DNA from: Nymphaea colorata
Lineage: Eukaryota; Streptophyta; Magnoliopsida; Nymphaeales; Nymphaeaceae
Length of the DNA: 64,000 nt
Direction: 5' to 3'
Assembly: GCF_008831285.2 (NCBI RefSeq)
Contig: NC_045151.1
Coordinates: forward strand, 7,765,682-7,829,681
Every line of letters begins with the position of its first letter. The stretch's first letter is position 1. The translations under genes were made by a program, and so were the position numbers. Positions 58,358 through 64,000 of this stretch are shown piece after piece. The notes below the pieces were generated by a model. That model worked only from the letters and a program-made list of their open reading frames with translations, was not told the origin of the DNA and ran no database searches.

Positions 58358-58525
58358 AGGCTTAACCCCTTACATCAATAAGTTGTTTGAGCTTGTGCCA
58401 TAGGTTTAACCCCTTACCTGCACGGGTTTGTTGAGATTGAGTTCAGGTTTAACCTCTTGTTTGAATGGGTTTCTTTGGCTCGCATTGCAGGTTTAACTCT
58501 TTATCTGCATGGGTTCCTCTTGGAT
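58358..58525. repeat. 44-bp tandem repeat, four copies
   Basis: AGG(C/T)TTAAC(C/T)(C/T)(C/T)TT begins units at 58358, 58402, 58445 and 58489. TGCA(C/T)GGGTT follows within the units. Confidence 0.85.
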
Positions 58526-58605
58526 TTTAAAAGTAATATAAAAAATACTTAAGATCTAAAAAAAGAAAAACCTGAGTGTAATTATTTTCTTATGACTGAG
58601 GTAGA

Positions 58606-59542
58606 TCAAAAGGATGAAGGGCAAATGTAAAGGACATATGCATTTGTCATTGATTGACATGTGAATACAAGAAGAGTAGACGCAGAATTTCTTAAGATGA
58701 AGAGCATTAACAGGACCGATGAGTTCCACCCATCAACATTGATCAATATGTACGAGTTATTGGGTAAGGCTTCCTTGACAACAAACGAGCCTTCCCAATT
58801 TAACACCCACTTGCCATGAGGTCGTCCTCTAATATATACCACATATTGCAAGACTAGATCATTCACTTTGAAGCAACTCTTTATAACTGACTTACCAAAT
58901 TGTCTAGCGACCCTTTGACAACATGCTTTAGCATGCTCAGCCGCTTTCAATCTCTTTTTGTCTAAAATAATCAAATTTCATCAACCTCTTCTGCTGATAT
59001 TGACTAAAAGGAAGTTTTATAAGAGAAGGAAGTTTCAATGTGCAATTCAATATGTGTAATGGTAAAACCATTTTTGTTCCATAAACCTGCTCTACTGGGG
59101 TGGTGTTTGATGGAGTTCTCAAAGTGGTGCGATATGCCCATAAGACATTGTGCATCTTTTCATGCCAATCTATTTTGGTTTTGATATTCATTCCTTAGGT
59201 GAAAATCAAATTTAATTGGTATTTGTTGCACAACAACTTCAACTTTCCATTTTTGAAGTAGGTCCCGTTATTAGATAATATATCATGTGAGATTTTGAAT
59301 ATACACATAAGGTTATTGTAAATGAAGGACACTACAAGTTGCCCTTCCATTGTCTTGAGTGTGACAACTTCTATCAATTTGGTGAAATAAAATAGTCTGT
59401 TGCGACAAGAAAATTTTTTGTGGCCATTAGAGAATGTAGTGGATATTGGTCCAATTACGTCGAATGCCCACATTGAAAAGGACCAACGAGATGTTACCAA
59501 ATGTAAGTGAGAGGCCAGTAAATGGGTTGTAGGAGCATACAA
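58606..59542 (-). pseudogene. Integrase, Tat-like
   Basis: The core opens FDVIGPISTTFSNGHKKF and continues FTKLIEVVTLKTM. The second catalytic site reads ILSNNGTYFKNGK, with Asn where Asp is expected. WHEKMHNVLWAYRTTLRTPS and VYGTKMVLPLHIL follow, then AEHAKACCQRVARQFGKSV and FKVNDLVLQY, RPHGKWVLNWEGSF, the C-terminal DNA-binding part. There are three overlapping frames, so at least two frameshifts. It is inactive. Confidence 0.9.
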
Positions 59543-59549
59543 CTGACAC

Positions 59550-60430
59550 TTCCTATATCTTTTGATGAATTAGTAACAATTTGTTTGCATACTAAGTCAA
59601 TAAGATTTTACACAAACAATTTACTTAGTGAAGGTTTGGTAACCAACATAACCCTCACAGTCTCCTTGATGGGCCTCCTCAAGGACTTCCTTAGTTTCAT
59701 CCTCATCAAGGCATCAAGAATATTTGGTGTTAAACCTATGTCTGTATAGTACTCCTATAAGAATAAAGTACCCTCTTTTTAGGCATTACAGTCAAGAATT
59801 CTCCACTTTCAACTCATGATATCATGATACCAAGGTATATTTTCTTCTTAGACGTGATGAATTTGCTTTATTGCTTCAAAAGTAGGGTGTTCTAACTTTT
59901 CAATTTCAAAAGAATGGATTGCTTCATTGGCTCTGGATGAGATAGTAAACCCTAGGTATGTAAGTTCATCCGCGATGGGGCCGCTATCCCCTTTCACATG
60001 AGCCAAATGCACTTCTTCATATTAGCAAATTAATGAAGTAACTATCTCCTAATATGGCACCAATTTCTCATCGTTAACTTGCCACTCCTCATTTACTTGG
60101 TTGATGTTAAGTCTTAAAAACTTAACAAAGAGCGGAGTCCTTCTAAAAGGACTCATAATTTACTTGGTTTCGTGCTAGTGCTGCTTTCGATCTTAACACA
60201 TGCTTATCAAGAAACTCATCATTTGATTTGAGTTCTTCATGTTGGGGGGAGTTTGCTAATTAAAATGCTATTATTGTCCCTTTATTGATTTTTAGGACAC
60301 ATATTCTAGGTTATATTGCATCAACAACACTTGCTATTTTACTTGAGAGGATTTAGTTTGAAAAGTATTTTGACTTCAGAAGACAATAATATATCAATTT
60401 CTTACACATTCAAACTAGCGCTAGATGAGT
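59550..60430 (-). pseudogene. RNase H and integrase zinc region, strongly decayed
   Basis: This lies between RT connection and integrase core where RNase H is expected. Only traces are readable and no catalytic residue can be assigned. Confidence 0.45.
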
Positions 60431-60436
60431 TTTTTT

Positions 60437-61639
60437 CTATGAGAGAATATTTCCTTTCATACTGGTCAAAAGTTTTATTGACATACTATATTCCATGCTC
60501 AGTGTGACTTCCCTTTTCGTACTGTGCCAAGAAACTACCACATGCTGATTTGTTTGTTGTGATCTGAAGTAGCAATGGCCTTCCCAGTACCGAAGGCTTC
60601 TAAATTGGTAGATCAAAGAGGTATTTCTTTGTTTTCTTAGTGATTGTTGGTATTCTGGACCGCACTCAAATTTAGCGCATTTTTTCAGCAATTTGTTGAA
60701 TAGTTCACACATCTCATTGCTATATTGGAGATGAATCACCTAATAGTTTGGATTCAAACATGCAAATCCTTGATATTAGTGGGGGTGGCATATCAATATT
60801 TATTTTAGCTTTCACAAGGTCCATCTCAATCTCCTTTTTACTAACCATGAAGCCTAAGAGTTTACCAGATTTCACTCCAAACATGCACTTTTCAGAATTC
60901 AAACAAAGTTTGTCTTGCAGGAGTCACTCAAATACTTGGGTGAGAGTTTCAACATGATCATTTCTTACCTTAGATTTGATTAAGATGTCATTGATATACG
61001 CATCTATAACTTTGTACATTTTGTTCATCAAAAATGGCAATCATGGCTTTTAGATAAGTTGTTCTAGTGTTGTTTAACCCAAATGGCATTACCGTGTAAT
61101 AAAAATTACCCCAAGATGTGGTAAAGGAAGATTTGGGTTGATGTTTGACTATCAATTTGATTTAGCTATATCTTGAATATCCATCCATAAAAGAGAACAT
61201 AGGATGGCCTATAATATTGTCTACTAATAAATCAATGTTTGGTGTGGCTTTGTTCAAGTCTCAAAAATCAATGCATAACCTGACTTTGTCATTATTCTTT
61301 GGGATAACCACAATGTTAGCCAACCACTCAGGATAATCAAGGGTGTAGATGAATTTTGACCTTTAGTAAGTCCTCCAATACTTTTTTAAGGTCTTTTTAG
61401 TCTGAGATCTAGTTTGATAGCTTTTGCTTCATTCACTTGTAATTGGAACTTAGAGGCAAACTATTTTCAACCATATTGGGATCTAGGCCTGACATATCCT
61501 CATCAGTCCAAGCAAAATCTTCTTGATGATTTACAATAAAGTCTACCAACATTTTTCTTTGATAGACTTGTGCCAATTTGAAATATCTTGGGTTTTCATT
61601 GGTTCCAATGCTAATTTCTTTAATCGAATTATTAACCAA
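60437..61639 (-). pseudogene. RT and RNase H connection, Tat-like
   Basis: The pre-RT block reads IKEISIGTNENPRYFKLAQV and EDFAWTDEDMSGLDPNMVE. RT words follow: IDLLVDNIIGHPMFSFMDGY and DILIKSK near 60985. The catalytic YIDD reads YIND (60987-60998), an Asp-to-Asn change. EKCMFGVKSGKLLGFMVSKK and LLKKCAKFECGPEYQQSLRK, then ATNQHV-like words, belong to the RT thumb and RNase H connection. Several stops and frameshifts are present. Confidence 0.9.
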
Positions 61640-61649
61640 GGGTGAAGGA

Positions 61650-64000
61650 TATTATTGCTTTTGAATTTGGGTAAACCTAGTAGTTCTGATTCAAGTGTTT
61701 CCATAGGTTCTATTTCATTAGATGATTATCGAACAAATGCTTTCTAAGGAGACTCTCAAGGAAAAGGAAGTAAAGAGGAGGATAAGGGAATACTAAATGA
61801 AATTAAAGGCAAACCAATATAAACAAAAATCACTTTCATTGCAGATGAAAAGTTCTTAGTACAAAAGGAGGGATATCCCATGAAACTGAACAGGAGGGAG
61901 ACAAGACCACAAAATTCATGGGAGAAATCTCAAAGATAAAAGTGAATATTATTGGCCAACAGAGCCTTCCTCAAACTTTTGATGGGTACGCCAATCCTTT
62001 GGTGCTCCTTTGGAAAAGGATGGTACCTAGTTGTGATCTTCCTTTGTACTGAAACTAGTAAACGGGCGGTAGCCACATCTCAAAGGAAACTAAATCCCTC
62101 CCCCTGTCACAAGGTCCAGGGCTGTTTTGGGACCTTTGTGAACATATGGTGATTCCCTTCAACTTGAGAGTAGAATCTACCATCATTTACATGATTCCAC
62201 TATTCTAGAACTTTCTTTTGCCTAGTTACACTATATTCATTCATATATTTGGGTCCAGATTCTAGAAACCCTTCAAGGAATCATCATCTCTACCTCTTGT
62301 CATGACAGTGCACTGGTTATATGATTTGCAGGACTATGCATTTCCCGGGTGATGAGTCTTGCATGGAAAAGTTGATTAACAAGAGAAATCGAACTATATC
62401 CACCACTAAGTGGTTAAACTTATGGGGCAGCCCACATTTTTATCCTTCCTTGAAATCTATTACATGTGACTTTCAAGTCCAACTTTAACAATTGTCATAC
62501 TCTTTATTTAAGGAGGGCAGCCCACATGGAGTTTTAATTTCTTCTCAGAGAGTAGAATCTAGGTTGTGTTTTTTTCTAACTTTATGTTGAATTGGAGTAA
62601 AATTATGGAAGGGACAAAAGAATATATATGTGGTGCTAGTAAATTTTGATTTTTCAAGTGGTAAAGCAAGAGTGTTTGTAGGGTAGGATCCGTTTAATGT
62701 GTGTGAAGGCATTGATTACTGAGATCTTCTTGACGTGTTTTTCCATAGATGAAGGGATTCAAGTTGTTTTGGGCAGTATCCACTTACCCCTAGATTTTTA
62801 TTCTCGAGATCAGTTGATGGATGAAGTTCCAATTCAAGGGTTTGGAGTGTCATGCATCTTGAGACCTAATGTTCAACATTGTTGTAGTTTTAAAAGGTTG
62901 CTACCTATTAGTGGGCTAGAGATTAAAGGTGTTAGAAGATCCATGAGAAGATCCAAGCATAAAGGTGTTATAATTTGCACAGTTAAATATTGTAGTTTTG
63001 ACAATTTATTTCTATCTAGTAATTTACTTTCAAACATTCCTGTTATACTTTTGTAACTTTTTGTTTGATATTGTATGCTCATTCTGGTAGGTTTCATATT
63101 GCAAGAGCAGCTAAAAGCGAAATGATATCTCTGATATCTCCGAGCAGCATTGGAGGCTGGGTTGAGTATGTCTTCTCGACAATTCAGGTCATGTAGTATG
63201 GGTGAAAAAGTTGGTCCATAAATCAATCATACTTTTATTGTTGGGTTGTGTCGTTGAAGGAGAAACAACCTAAGGTGATTTGTTTTCCTGAAGACGAGCA
63301 GAGCTTAAGGAGAATGCACTAGCTGAAACAGAAGTTAAATTCATGGCATGTGGTAGGCTTTCAAGCTTCTGTGTTCTCCACCTTGAAATGGTTTAATGTT
63401 ACATAATAGGTACTTGCTGGTTGTTTGTTTCTTTCTCTTTCTATTATTTTACTAGCAGTTGCAAAGAAGTATTTATAATCTCAGTAGCTTTTCAAGAGTT
63501 GAAAATGCTTAAGGTGCGTAACAGACTGGTTGCCTAGAAATGTATATGTTTATCATAGTAGGAAAGGTTGGTCCTTTTAGTACTTCAATGAAAATTTTGA
63601 TTTTGTTAAGAGTTGTACACAGTTCTAAACTGACAGCATGACACATTCTAGGACTTGTTCTGCTGGTTTTTTTAGTACGTCAGCCAAGGAACTTTTGAAC
63701 ACTACAAGTTAATATAGATCATTTGAAAGCTCTGGCATAGTCAATGTTTGTAATACAATAACTGTTGCAAATACACATTATGTAGTAGCAAAATATGTTA
63801 AATAGTAGTTGGCAAAAATGATCAAGACCCATGGTTTTTGTGAAGAGATCAATCAACTCAGTTATTGAAAATTCAAGAAGCTCTCTATGCCTTGGGAGTA
63901 GAACACTAATGGTAGATGGGTGGAGACAGAACAGTTCTTCTTAGTCTACTCTCCCTCAGAATTTCTCCTAAAAGCTGATGTATTTGTCACAGATGAAAGG
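61650..64000. other. No recognisable gene
   Basis: A 119-codon plus-strand frame (62697-63056) and an overlapping 117-codon minus-strand frame (62873-63226) show no known motif. A gag for the right-hand Tat-like element is not visible. ALAETEVKFMACG near 63325 faintly recalls a copia RNase H block, but it is isolated. Confidence 0.4.

Larger units (their letters stand above)
58606..61640 (-). mobile_element. Tat/Ogre-like Ty3/gypsy pol remnant, right-hand copy
   Basis: On the minus strand: a pre-RT linker (61639-61433), RT (about 61300-60720), RNase H connection (60739-60437), RNase H (degenerate), integrase core (59542-59195), integrase middle (59191-58937) and C-terminus (58974-58606). This is the most complete Tat-like pol here. 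It is followed by a 44-bp tandem repeat and an LTR start, as for the element at 27.9-33.8 kb. Confidence 0.9.

Noticed and set aside
62697-63056. 119-codon plus-strand ORF
   Set aside because: No motif, overlapped by an equally long antisense frame, and no promoter-like context; left as unassigned.
63225-63370. Copia RNase H fragment (ALAETEVKFMACG-like words)
   Set aside because: Single short resemblance without neighbouring copia blocks.
1-64000. CRISPR array, bacterial operon, organelle insert, tRNA or rRNA gene
   Set aside because: No regular short repeats with unique spacers, no dense gene packing, and no recognisable organellar or structural-RNA sequence. The tandem arrays are degenerate minisatellites.

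Overview
The window reads as repeat-dense, AT-rich nuclear DNA of a flowering plant. The evidence is decayed plant-type retrotransposons (Ty3/gypsy including three Tat/Ogre-like pol remnants, Ty1/copia with initiator-tRNA-Met primer sites, an L1-like LINE), hAT- and PIF/Harbinger-type MITEs, many degenerate minisatellites, and plant-like splice and promoter signals. I see no prokaryotic, organellar, rRNA, tRNA or CRISPR feature. The species cannot be fixed from sequence alone.

Layout. 1-2690: minus-strand gag, protease and start of RT of a Ty3/gypsy element cut by the window edge; its protease frame is split by a 225-bp hAT-type MITE with a perfect 8-bp target duplication. 2690-6060: GC-richer LTR/leader-like DNA. 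6055-11766: a pair of LTRs with primer site and polypurine tract around about 5 kb with no recognisable protein (a LARD-like non-autonomous element), holding a roughly 515-bp degenerate tandem repeat. 12110-13200: copia RT/RNase H wreckage. 14250-15375: the best small host-gene candidate, a 46-codon acidic ORF behind a G-box-rich TATA promoter. 17-21.6 kb: featureless AT-rich DNA. 21.84-24.55 kb: a LINE remnant.

27-38 kb: a minus-strand Tat-like element with its 3' LTR boundary, small tandem repeats, pol, and a PIF-type MITE in its upstream side. 38314-44154: the best-preserved element, a near-complete Ty1/copia with two LTRs, PBS, PPT and all domains, disabled by point stops. It lies inside a Tat-like LTR. 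44.69-51.65 kb: a gene-like segment with exon/intron signals, including a phase-0 intron near its 3' end; the protein is not recognised. On both sides of this segment lie blocks of the same roughly 48-bp repeat family, and the order integrase, repeat block, [gene-like segment], repeat block, LTR start is what one minus-strand Tat element interrupted by the segment would give. 53.7-58.3 kb: integrase remnant, a recent 186-bp duplication and LTR-like sequence. 58.6-61.65 kb: another minus-strand Tat-like pol. 61.65-64 kb: nothing recognisable.

No transposon here looks able to encode working proteins; several show substituted catalytic residues and stops mostly explicable by C-to-T changes. The window is mainly a nested record of insertions around one or two possible host genes.
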